From positions 1 through 23,797 of the forward strand of contig NZ_URHZ01000080.1 in NCBI RefSeq assembly GCF_900547735.1: 23,797 bases of DNA. The letters run 5' to 3'. This document shows, in pieces, positions 6,259-13,221 of this stretch. A model generated the notes under the pieces. It worked only from the letters and a program-made list of their open reading frames with translations, had not been told where the DNA came from and searched no databases. Made by a program: the position numbers and the translations under genes. Origin of the DNA: an uncultured Clostridium sp. (lineage in GTDB: Bacteria; Bacillota; Clostridia; Lachnospirales; Lachnospiraceae). Position 1 is the stretch's first letter. Each line of letters starts with the position of its first letter.

Positions 6259-8118
6259 ATGCAGTTTGTACGTCTCAGAATCAAAAACTATAAAGTGATC
6301 CGGGATATGGAGATCCGGGACATGGAAAACGCCCTGATTCTGGTGGGAAAGAACAATACGGGGAAAACCTCCGTCCTGGACGCAATCCGGGTCATGGCGG
6401 GAGTGGAGGAGCTTTTAAAAGCTGATTTTAATGAGGCAAAGCAGAATGTGGAAATCGAAGTGACCCTGCAGATTACGGATGAAGACCGCAGGATGATGCA
6501 CCAGGCCGGTATCGTGAGCCGCTATAAGCGCTATGAGGTGTGGGAGAAGGAATTTTACAGAAAACTGCCGTCCTGCCAAGGAGATTTGCTGGAATTTACC
6601 TACACCGCCAATTATGAGGGGAAAGTCCGGTATACGGACGGATTTAAAAAGGATAATCCCTGCATCCGGGAAGTCCTTCCGAGGCTCCACTATATCAACA
6701 CGGCAAGAGATTTGCAGATGTTTCAGAACGACCTTCTGCTGTTCCAGGACAACAGGATGATGAACCAGCTCCGCTCCGGCCGCTGCCTGTTCGACGGAGC
6801 CAAGGAATGCAGGCACTGTTTCCAGTGCATTGGCCTGATTAATAAGAAGAAACCCGAGGAACTCGATGCCGCCGAGACGAGAAAACTTCTTGAATATAAG
6901 CTCTACCAGTCCAATATGGGAGATCTCGTGGAGCGGATTAATGACAATTTCCACAAAAACGGAGGATACGACGATATCCTCTATGAACTGCGCTGTGATA
7001 TCGACCGGCTGTTCCAGATTGAGGTGAAAACCTACAACAGCGAGCGCGGCGAGGTGGATACGGTTGAACATATGGGAAAAGGTATGCGCAGCATTTATAT
7101 GCTGTCCCTGCTGGAGACTTATATCGAGGGTGAGAACCGGATACCGAGCATTGTCATTGTGGAATATCCCGAACTGTTTCTGCACCCGCAGCTCCAGAAG
7201 GTATCGAGTGAAATACTTTACAGGCTGTCCAAGAAAAATCAGGTCGTGTTCAGTACCCATTCTCCCCAGTTGCTGCTGAATTTCACCAACGGCCAGATCC
7301 GGCAGGTGGTGCTGGATCGCGAGTATTACTCCGTGCTCCGGCACAATACGGACATCGGGGAAATCCTGGATGATCTCGGATACGGGGCGGCCGATGCGCT
7401 GAATGTGGACTTTGTCTTTATCGTGGAGGGGAAACAGGATAAGAGCCGCCTTCCGCTGCTTTTGGAAAAATACTATTCCGAGGTTCACGACAGGGAGGGG
7501 AACCTTTCGAGGATTGCCATCATAACGACAAACAGCTGTACCAATATTAAGACTTATGCCAATTTAAAATATATGAACCAGGTTTATTTAAAAGATCAGT
7601 TCCTGATGATCCGGGACGGGGACGGAAAGGATCCGGAGGAGCTGGCCGGAGAACTGTGCCGTTATTATGACGAGCAGAACCTGAGGGATGTGGACCGCCT
7701 GCCGAGGGTAAGACGGAAAAACGTCCTGATTCTTAAATATTATTCCTTTGAAAATTACTTCCTTAATCCGGAAATCATGGCAAAGATCGGAATCGTGAAA
7801 TCAGAGGAAGATTTTTATCATATTCTTTGGCAGAAGTGGACAGAATATCTCGGTCGGCTTCGTTCGGGCAGAAAGTTTGTCAGTGCGCTGGGACGGACTC
7901 CGGAATCGGAAGAAGACTTAAAAAATAATATGGAGCTTTTTAAAATTCATATGAGAGGCCACAACCTCTACGACATTTTCTACGGACGCTATAAGAAGAA
8001 GGAAAAACAGACGCTGAAACAGTATATCGAACTGGCTCCCAGGGAGGAGTTTTCCGACATCCTGGACAGCATTGACAACTTCCTCTATTTTGACAGCCGG
8101 AAAAAAATGCCGGAATGA
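6259..8118 (+). CDS. OLD-family ATPase/TOPRIM nuclease
   Basis: A 619-residue SMC-like ATPase joined to a TOPRIM nuclease, the architecture of class 1 OLD nucleases (and of GajA). Walker A is GKNNTGKTS (30-38); signature-like GKGMRS at 273-278; Walker B region VIVEYPELFLHP (299-310); switch histidine in STHSP (332-336). The TOPRIM domain has EGKQD (390-394) and RDGDGKD (452-458). Two oddities: C176, C184, C187 and C190 form a Cx7CxxCxxC cluster, a likely zinc site; and Walker B has Tyr303 where the catalytic glutamate usually follows the first acid. The start at 6259 is set by AAAGGAGG 6 bp upstream and the family-typical MQFVRLRIKNYKVI, rather than the longer in-frame ATG at 6163. No GajB helicase or other partner is adjacent. 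A role in defence or DNA repair is inferred. Confidence 0.87.
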   Translation: MQFVRLRIKNYKVIRDMEIRDMENALILVGKNNTGKTSVLDAIRVMAGVEELLKADFNEAKQNVEIEVTLQITDEDRRMMHQAGIVSRYKRYEVWEKEFYRKLPSCQGDLLEFTYTANYEGKVRYTDGFKKDNPCIREVLPRLHYINTARDLQMFQNDLLLFQDNRMMNQLRSGRCLFDGAKECRHCFQCIGLINKKKPEELDAAETRKLLEYKLYQSNMGDLVERINDNFHKNGGYDDILYELRCDIDRLFQIEVKTYNSERGEVDTVEHMGKGMRSIYMLSLLETYIEGENRIPSIVIVEYPELFLHPQLQKVSSEILYRLSKKNQVVFSTHSPQLLLNFTNGQIRQVVLDREYYSVLRHNTDIGEILDDLGYGAADALNVDFVFIVEGKQDKSRLPLLLEKYYSEVHDREGNLSRIAIITTNSCTNIKTYANLKYMNQVYLKDQFLMIRDGDGKDPEELAGELCRYYDEQNLRDVDRLPRVRRKNVLILKYYSFENYFLNPEIMAKIGIVKSEEDFYHILWQKWTEYLGRLRSGRKFVSALGRTPESEEDLKNNMELFKIHMRGHNLYDIFYGRYKKKEKQTLKQYIELAPREEFSDILDSIDNFLYFDSRKKMPE

Positions 8119-8121
8119 AAG

Positions 8122-8149
8122 TTGCATTTCAGGAGAAAATCCATATAAT
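8122..8149 (+). promoter_or_regulatory. Promoter of the GIY-YIG::YaaA / CDF operon
   Basis: TTGCAT (8122-8127), a 16-bp spacer and a perfect TATAAT (8144-8149), immediately after the preceding stop codon. The expected start near 8156 gives an untranslated leader of about 157 nt. Confidence 0.7.
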
Positions 8150-8155
8150 AGATTA

Positions 8156-8312
8156 TAGCCAAAGCAGAGGAAGAGAGTAGCGCATCCGGCCGATGCTTTA
8201 GATAGATACAAGGCTCTAATGTGGAACTGCCGAAAGGCACCCCGGGGCTTTGGACGGTAACGGCACATTGCAAGGTGTTGTTACCGTTTACATACCCCCT
8301 TGGAGGAAGACG
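8156..8312 (+). promoter_or_regulatory. Long structured 5' leader, riboswitch-like architecture
   Basis: CCAAAGC (8159-8165) can close on GCTTTGG (8247-8253), enclosing about 80 nt. Inside are GCATC-CGGCC-GATGC (8182-8196), an outer AGAGT/GCTCT stem (8174-8178 with 8213-8217), and TGCC-GAAA-GGCA with a GNRA tetraloop (8228-8239). Directly after the closed domain comes a 12-bp hairpin, CGGTAACGGCAC (8255-8266) with GTGTTGTTACCG (8275-8286), loop ATTGCAAG. It has no U-tract and lies 15 nt before GGAGG (8302-8306), suggesting translational rather than transcriptional control if it is a switch. I could not match it to a riboswitch class I know. It shares a motif with the preceding gene's leader. 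Confidence 0.5.
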
Positions 8313-9320
8313 ATGAATTACACATACCTTCTGCGATGTTCCGATTCGTCGCTCTACTGCGGGTGGACAAACCATCTGGAGGAGCGGCTGAAGACGCATA
8401 ACGCGGGAAAAGGTGCCAAATATACGAAGAGCAGGCGGCCGGTCACGCTGGCCTATTATGAGGCCTGGGAAACAAAAGAGGAAGCCATGAAGCGGGAGGC
8501 GGCAATTAAAAAGATGACAAAGAGAGAAAAAGAAGCTCTGGCTGCAGAGCTTCGCATTATTATATCTCCGGCAAAGAAAATGCAGGTTAAGGCGGATGAG
8601 CTGCCCTGGAAAAATATGCCTGTGCTGATAGAGAAGACGGAGGCGCTGAAAGAGAAGCTGCAGTCCTTTACGGAGCCTGAGCTTAAGAAACTGTTTGCGG
8701 CTAATGACGCAATCACCCATCAGAACTATCTTCGCTACCGTGATATGGACCTGAGAAGGAATATGACGCCGGCGGCGCTCTCCTATGTGGGAATCCAGTA
8801 TCAGTATATGGCGCCTCAGATATTTTCCGAGGCCCAGTGGGAGTACATATGCCGTCATCTGCGTATCCTGAGCGGTTTTTACGGCATTCTGAGGGCCGAC
8901 GACGCGGTTGTGCCGTACCGCCTGGAGATGCAGGCAAAACTCCCGGCGGGGGGAGCAAAGGACCTTTACGGCTACTGGAAGGATGAGCTTTACAGGGAGC
9001 TGTACCGCGCGGAGAAGGGCGCGGGACGCGTGAAAGTCCTCAATCTGGCGTCGAAAGAGTACAGCAGCGCCGTGGAACCGTGGCTGAAGCCGGAGGATGA
9101 GTTTGCCACCTGTATATTCGGAACCATGAAAGCCGGGAAGGTTAAAGTGAAGGCGACGGAGGCAAAGATGGCCAGAGGTGAGATGGTCCGCTTTCTGGCA
9201 GAACAGAATGCCATGGGATTTGAGACGGTGAAACAGTTTGACCGCCTCGGTTTTTCCTATGCACCGGAATTGTCCGATGGGAGCCGGTTCGTATTTTTAA
9301 AGAACGAGGTTGAGCAATGA
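8313..9320 (+). CDS. Fusion of a GIY-YIG (UPF0213/YhbQ-type) domain to peroxide stress protein YaaA
   Basis: One 335-residue frame holds two complete families. Residues 1-80 are a UPF0213-type GIY-YIG domain (YTYLLRCSDSSLYCGWT, catalytic-type Arg in ERLKTHN, then GKGAKYTKSRRPV). Residues 81-335 are full-length YaaA (DUF328), starting RIIISPAKKM where stand-alone YaaA has its initiator Met; GFYGILRADDAVVPYRLEM (188-206) and LNLASKEY (243-250) are its hallmarks. YaaA protects E. coli from peroxide by limiting free iron and binds DNA; GIY-YIG domains cleave or bind nucleic acid. The start at 8313 follows GGAGG by 6 bp. The stop overlaps the start of the CDF gene (ATGA). Whether both halves act together is unknown; loss of a stop between two genes, or a sequencing error, could also give this frame. 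Confidence 0.9.
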   Translation: MNYTYLLRCSDSSLYCGWTNHLEERLKTHNAGKGAKYTKSRRPVTLAYYEAWETKEEAMKREAAIKKMTKREKEALAAELRIIISPAKKMQVKADELPWKNMPVLIEKTEALKEKLQSFTEPELKKLFAANDAITHQNYLRYRDMDLRRNMTPAALSYVGIQYQYMAPQIFSEAQWEYICRHLRILSGFYGILRADDAVVPYRLEMQAKLPAGGAKDLYGYWKDELYRELYRAEKGAGRVKVLNLASKEYSSAVEPWLKPEDEFATCIFGTMKAGKVKVKATEAKMARGEMVRFLAEQNAMGFETVKQFDRLGFSYAPELSDGSRFVFLKNEVEQ

Positions 9321-10486
9321 TTAAATTTCTGATTAAACGATTTATAAAGGATTCCGATAACATAAAAGACCCCGCGGTGAGACGTATGTACGGCTCGCTT
9401 TGCAGTTCCGTGGGTATCGGGCTCAATATCTGCCTGTTTATCGGAAAATATCTGGCGGGCGTTTTGAGCGGTTCCATCGCCATTATGGCCGATGCCTTTA
9501 ATAACCTTTCGGATGCGGGATCCTCCCTCATCACACTGATTGGGTTCAAGTTTGCGGGAATGAAGCCGGACGCCGAGCACCCCTTCGGCCATGGGAGGAT
9601 TGAGTACATATCGGGACTCGCCGTCTCGGCTGCAATCATCCTGATGGGCGTGGAGCTGGCCAAATCGTCTGTTTCCAAAATCCTGTCACCTTCCCCTGTC
9701 GAGATGAATCTGACGGCAATCGTGATTCTGGTGGTTTCCGTGTGCGTGAAGCTTTATATGTGCGGCTATAACCGGTTTATCGGCAGGAAGATAGACTCCG
9801 CCGCGATGAAGGCGACGGCCACGGACAGCCTGAGCGACGCGGTGGCTACCTCCGTCGTGCTCCTGGCTATGCTGGTGCTCAAATTTACCGGCGTGAATGT
9901 GGATGGCTGGTGCGGAGCCATGGTGGCTCTGTTCATCCTCTATGCAGGCTACAGCGCGGCAAAGGATACGCTGAGTCCGCTGCTCGGCCAGCCGCCGGAG
10001 GAGGAGCTGATTAACCAGATCCGGGACATTGCGCTGTCCCACAGCGAGATCGTGGGAATCCACGATCTGGTGGTGCACGATTACGGCCCGGGCAGGCTGA
10101 TGATTTCCTTCCACGGCGAGGTTCCGGGAGACGGAAATATTTTTGAACTTCACGATGTAATAGACCAGGCGGAAAAAGAGTTAAAAGAGAAGCTGGGCTG
10201 CGACGCCGTAATCCATATGGATCCTATTGCCACCAACGACGATGAGGTAAAAAGCGTCAAACAGTGTGTGGCGGAGCTGGTTAAAGAAATAAACGGGGAC
10301 TTATCCATCCACGATTTCAGGATGGTCAAGGGTCCCACCCATACGAACCTGATTTTCGACGTGGTGGTTCCGTTCCAGTTAAAGCTGTCGGATCGGGAGG
10401 TGACCGATGAAATCACAAGAAGAGTCCGTGAAAAGTGGGAAAACTATTACGCGGTGATCGAGATTGACCACAGTTATGTGCTGTAG
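9317..10486 (+). CDS. Cation diffusion facilitator, probable manganese exporter
   Basis: A 389-residue inner-membrane metal/proton antiporter. Typical CDF blocks are SGSIAIMADAFNNLSDAGSS (51-70, TM2), HPFGHGRIEY (88-97) and TATDSLSDAVATSVVLLA (167-184, TM5). The transport site reads N62-x3-D66 in TM2 and D170-x3-D174 in TM5. This ND-DD pattern is that of Mn(II) exporters such as pneumococcal MntE, rather than the HD-HD or DD-HD of Zn(II) exporters, so Mn is the best guess. After the usual cytosolic domain (about 220-303) there is an extra region (310-389) resembling a second copy of that fold. Its ATG overlaps the upstream stop (9317-9320), so translation is coupled to the YaaA fusion, a link between metal balance and peroxide protection. 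Confidence 0.9.
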   Translation: MIKFLIKRFIKDSDNIKDPAVRRMYGSLCSSVGIGLNICLFIGKYLAGVLSGSIAIMADAFNNLSDAGSSLITLIGFKFAGMKPDAEHPFGHGRIEYISGLAVSAAIILMGVELAKSSVSKILSPSPVEMNLTAIVILVVSVCVKLYMCGYNRFIGRKIDSAAMKATATDSLSDAVATSVVLLAMLVLKFTGVNVDGWCGAMVALFILYAGYSAAKDTLSPLLGQPPEEELINQIRDIALSHSEIVGIHDLVVHDYGPGRLMISFHGEVPGDGNIFELHDVIDQAEKELKEKLGCDAVIHMDPIATNDDEVKSVKQCVAELVKEINGDLSIHDFRMVKGPTHTNLIFDVVVPFQLKLSDREVTDEITRRVREKWENYYAVIEIDHSYVL

Positions 10487-10525
10487 ACCTGCCGTTACGA
10501 TTCACGAAAGGAAAAGGACAAGACG

Positions 10526-12028
10526 ATGAAATACAGAAAATGGATGGCTGTCCTGGCTGCCCTGTGTGTTGCCGGAACGGCGGCAGGCTGCGGCTCACGG
10601 ACTTCGGACACGCCTTCCGTATCGGAGGAGAGCGGAAGTGTCCAGGAACCGTCGGGCGCGGAAGCAGAGAAGACGACGGAAGAGTCTCAGGAAGAGACGG
10701 AAAGTTTTGAGTCTTGGGAACATGAGGAAACAGAGGCCGGGAGCCGGGAAGAGGAGACGAAAGAGACCCTGCCCGGAGACGGCGATACTTTTGTGCAGCA
10801 GAAGGTGATTGTTGCAACCGACCTTCATTATTTGGCGGAAAAACTGGCCGGAAACAGATGCCAGAGCTTTATGACGGCCGTGGAATCGAGCGACGGCCGT
10901 GTACTACAGTACGGCTGGGAGATTCTCGATGCATTCCTCGACGATGTAATCGAGGAGGATCCGGATTTGGTCATCCTCACCGGAGACCTGACGCTGAATG
11001 GAGAGAAGGAGAGCCATGAGGAGCTGGCCGATAAACTGGAGGTGCTTTCAAAGCATGGCATAGAGGTGGCCGTAATTCCGGGAAACCATGATATTAATAA
11101 TCATTACGCAAGAAAGTTCACCTCGGACGGTACCGTGAAAACAGATGTAATTACTGCGGATGAATTCAGCAGCATCTACGCAGACTATGGTTATGTGGCG
11201 GCGGACAACCGGGATCCGGCTTCCCTCAGCTACCTGTATAAGCTGGATGATTACTATTGGCTTCTGATGCTGGATTCCTGCCAGTACGATCCGGTCAACC
11301 AGGTCGGCGGAATGATCCGCAGGGAGACATATGAATGGATGGAAAAGCAGTTGGAGGCCGCCTGGGAGGAAGGCGCTCAGGTCATTACGGTGAGCCACCA
11401 TAACCTGTTTGATCAGAGCGGTGTGAGCCGTGAATTCTATGACAACTGTACGATAGAGCACAATGAAGAGCTGGTAAGCATGCTCTATGATTACGATGTG
11501 CGCCTCCATCTCAGCGGCCATCTTCATCTGCAGCATTATAAAGAGGATGAGGACAGCGGAATCAGTGAGATAGTGACCGGGTCCCTTGTGATGGCCCCGT
11601 GCCAGTACGGCGTGATGAAAATCTGGAACAGCGGCGACATCCAGTATGATGCAAAATCGGTGGATGTGGACGGCTGGGCAAAGAGAAATTCCTATAAAAA
11701 CCGGGATTTGTCGGATTTTAAAACTTTCAGTGAAAACTTTTTAAACCAGGTTACATACAGGAATGCGGTCCTGGATCTCAGAAAACATACGCTGGAGCGC
11801 AAACTGTTCTTCAGCGATGAGAAGATAGACGAGATGGCCAGATTCTATGCAAGGCTCTGTGTTTATTACTATGGCGGCAGAATGTTTGAGATCGCGGATC
11901 AGGTTAAGAATGAGAAGGCATACCAGTATTGGAATGAGATTGACTATGTCAGCGACTTAAGTGACTTCCTGAGGAATATCCTGGAGGATGAGGCGAAGGA
12001 TTTTTCACATCTCACGGTTCATTATTAA
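10526..12028 (+). CDS. Lipoprotein metallophosphoesterase
   Basis: A calcineurin-like phosphoesterase of 500 residues, probably tethered outside the membrane. The N-terminus is a lipoprotein signal (VLAALCVAGTAAGC, lipidated C22). Residues 23-90 are a Ser/Glu-rich linker. The catalytic domain keeps all metal-binding motifs: D99 and H101 in VATDLHY, TGDL (152-155), GNHD (186-189), SHHN (290-293) and GHLH (331-334). The C-terminal region (340-500) contains VDGWAKRNSY and is shared with the second metallophosphoesterase at 19139, showing common descent. The start follows AAAGGAAAAGGA. It lies 39 bp after the CDF gene with no terminator between, so read-through is possible. The substrate is not evident. 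Confidence 0.88.
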   Translation: MKYRKWMAVLAALCVAGTAAGCGSRTSDTPSVSEESGSVQEPSGAEAEKTTEESQEETESFESWEHEETEAGSREEETKETLPGDGDTFVQQKVIVATDLHYLAEKLAGNRCQSFMTAVESSDGRVLQYGWEILDAFLDDVIEEDPDLVILTGDLTLNGEKESHEELADKLEVLSKHGIEVAVIPGNHDINNHYARKFTSDGTVKTDVITADEFSSIYADYGYVAADNRDPASLSYLYKLDDYYWLLMLDSCQYDPVNQVGGMIRRETYEWMEKQLEAAWEEGAQVITVSHHNLFDQSGVSREFYDNCTIEHNEELVSMLYDYDVRLHLSGHLHLQHYKEDEDSGISEIVTGSLVMAPCQYGVMKIWNSGDIQYDAKSVDVDGWAKRNSYKNRDLSDFKTFSENFLNQVTYRNAVLDLRKHTLERKLFFSDEKIDEMARFYARLCVYYYGGRMFEIADQVKNEKAYQYWNEIDYVSDLSDFLRNILEDEAKDFSHLTVHY

Positions 12029-12078
12029 GCTGCTGTCCCCGCAGGGCGGATTACAGCAGAAAAAGGACGGAAGTAATT
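12029..12078 (+). repeat. Hairpin in the spacer before the NUDIX gene
   Basis: CTGCTGT (12030-12036) is complementary to ACAGCAG (12053-12059) with a 16-nt loop. No U-tract follows, so it is not an intrinsic terminator; it may be an mRNA processing or stability element. The NUDIX ribosome binding site follows it. Confidence 0.35.
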
Positions 12079-12588
12079 ATGCAGGAAAAAAGGAAATCGG
12101 AGCTGACTACGCTCTGTTATATTGAAAAAGACGGCTGCTATTTGATGCTGCACCGTGTAAAAAAAGAGAAGGATGTCAATAAGGATAAATGGATCGGCGT
12201 AGGCGGCCATTTTGAAAAGGATGAGAGTCCGGAGGAGTGTATTCTGCGCGAAGCGAAGGAGGAGACGGGCCTGACCCTGACCTCATGGAAATTCAGGGGA
12301 ATCCTGACCTTCATCGCAGAAGGGTGGCCGACGGAATATATCTGCCTGTTCACGGCCGACGGTTTTACCGGAGAACTTAAGGCGTGCGATGAGGGTACGC
12401 TTGAGTGGGTAAAGAAAGAAGATGTACTTAAACTGAACCTTTGGGAGGGAGACAAAATCTTCCACAGGCTCCTTCTGGAGAGAGACGACTTTTTCTCGCT
12501 GAAGCTTAAGTATGATGGGGATGAACTGAAGGAGTGGGTTCTGAACGGAGGACGGGAAGATGGCGCAGGTAAAAGCGGTACTTTTTGA
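12079..12588 (+). CDS. NUDIX hydrolase, MutT/8-oxo-dGTPase-like
   Basis: A 169-residue cytosolic pyrophosphohydrolase. The NUDIX box is complete: G43, E49, then REAKEETGL at 57-65. The start of the protein (ELTTLCYIEKDGCYLMLHR) and GHFEKDESPEECILREA resemble 8-oxo-dGTP diphosphatase-type enzymes that clean oxidised nucleotides, but the substrate cannot be read from sequence. The last 29 nt overlap the HAD gene, so the two are expressed together. Start chosen because GGACGGAAG precedes it. Confidence 0.88.
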   Translation: MQEKRKSELTTLCYIEKDGCYLMLHRVKKEKDVNKDKWIGVGGHFEKDESPEECILREAKEETGLTLTSWKFRGILTFIAEGWPTEYICLFTADGFTGELKACDEGTLEWVKKEDVLKLNLWEGDKIFHRLLLERDDFFSLKLKYDGDELKEWVLNGGREDGAGKSGTF

Positions 12589-13219
12589 TATGGATGGGCT
12601 GATGTTTGACACGGAATGCCTGGCGTCGGATTTCTGGAAACAGGCCGGAGCCGAGGCGGGAGTCGCCATCAGCGAGGAGTTCCTGATCTACAGCCGCGGC
12701 AGCCGCAGCCAGGAGATGGAGCGGCTGTTCTACCGCTGTCACGGTGAACATACGGATTTTAAGGGGATACGAAGACGGAAGAGAGAGCTTCTTATCCACT
12801 ATCTGGATACGCATGAGATACCGGTCAAACCGGGACTTTATACACTTCTTGAATGGCTTAAGAAACATCATTATAAGATCTGGCTGACCACGTCCACCGA
12901 GAGCAGCAGGGCGCTGCGGTATGTGGAGTCGGCCGGGGTGAAGGATTATTTCGACGGCTTTATCTGCGGGGATATGGTGGAACACGCGAAACCGGATCCC
13001 GAGATTTTCCTGAGAGCGGCCGACGCGGCGGGAGTTCCTCCGTCGGAATGCGTTGTCCTGGAGGACAGCTTCAACGGAATCAGGGCGGCCATAGACGGAG
13101 GATTCATTCCGGTCATGGTGCCGGATCTGATGCAGCCCACGCAGGAGCTTTTACTGAAGCTGGCGGCGAAGCCGGTAACACTGGAAGGAGTGATTGCCTT
13201 CCTGGAACGGAGAATATAA
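12560..13219 (+). CDS. HAD-superfamily phosphatase, beta-phosphoglucomutase-like
   Basis: A 219-residue cytosolic HAD subfamily IA enzyme. Motif I is FDMDGLMFDTE with nucleophile D10 and acid D12; motif II is LTTST (109-113); motif III Lys144 is in AKPDPEIF; motif IV is VVLEDSFNGIRAA with E168 and D169. The layout, with a helical cap at about 20-90, matches beta-phosphoglucomutase and general sugar-phosphate phosphatases of this family; substrate unknown. The ATG follows GGAGG (12547-12551) inside the NUDIX gene's end, giving translational coupling. The next gene starts 2 bp after its stop. Confidence 0.88.
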   Translation: MAQVKAVLFDMDGLMFDTECLASDFWKQAGAEAGVAISEEFLIYSRGSRSQEMERLFYRCHGEHTDFKGIRRRKRELLIHYLDTHEIPVKPGLYTLLEWLKKHHYKIWLTTSTESSRALRYVESAGVKDYFDGFICGDMVEHAKPDPEIFLRAADAAGVPPSECVVLEDSFNGIRAAIDGGFIPVMVPDLMQPTQELLLKLAAKPVTLEGVIAFLERRI

Positions 13220-13221
13220 GA

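Noticed and set aside
8170..8220. yybP-ykoY (Mn) or THF riboswitch core
   Set aside because: GAGTAGC is present but the conserved partner segments of either class are missing; kept only as a possible unknown leader.
8218..8232. T-box antiterminator (GTGGAAC near 8221-8227)
   Set aside because: Only half of the conserved T-box sequence matches, the leader is too short for a specifier stem, and the downstream genes are not tRNA-synthetase or amino-acid genes.
6259..9320. Known two-gene defence system such as Gabija
   Set aside because: The OLD-type gene is followed by a separate promoter and a GIY-YIG::YaaA fusion, not a UvrD-like helicase (GajB).
13048..13221. Longer start for the leucine-rich repeat protein
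   Set aside because: The extension lies wholly within the HAD gene in another frame; ATG 13222 has CGGAGA upstream.
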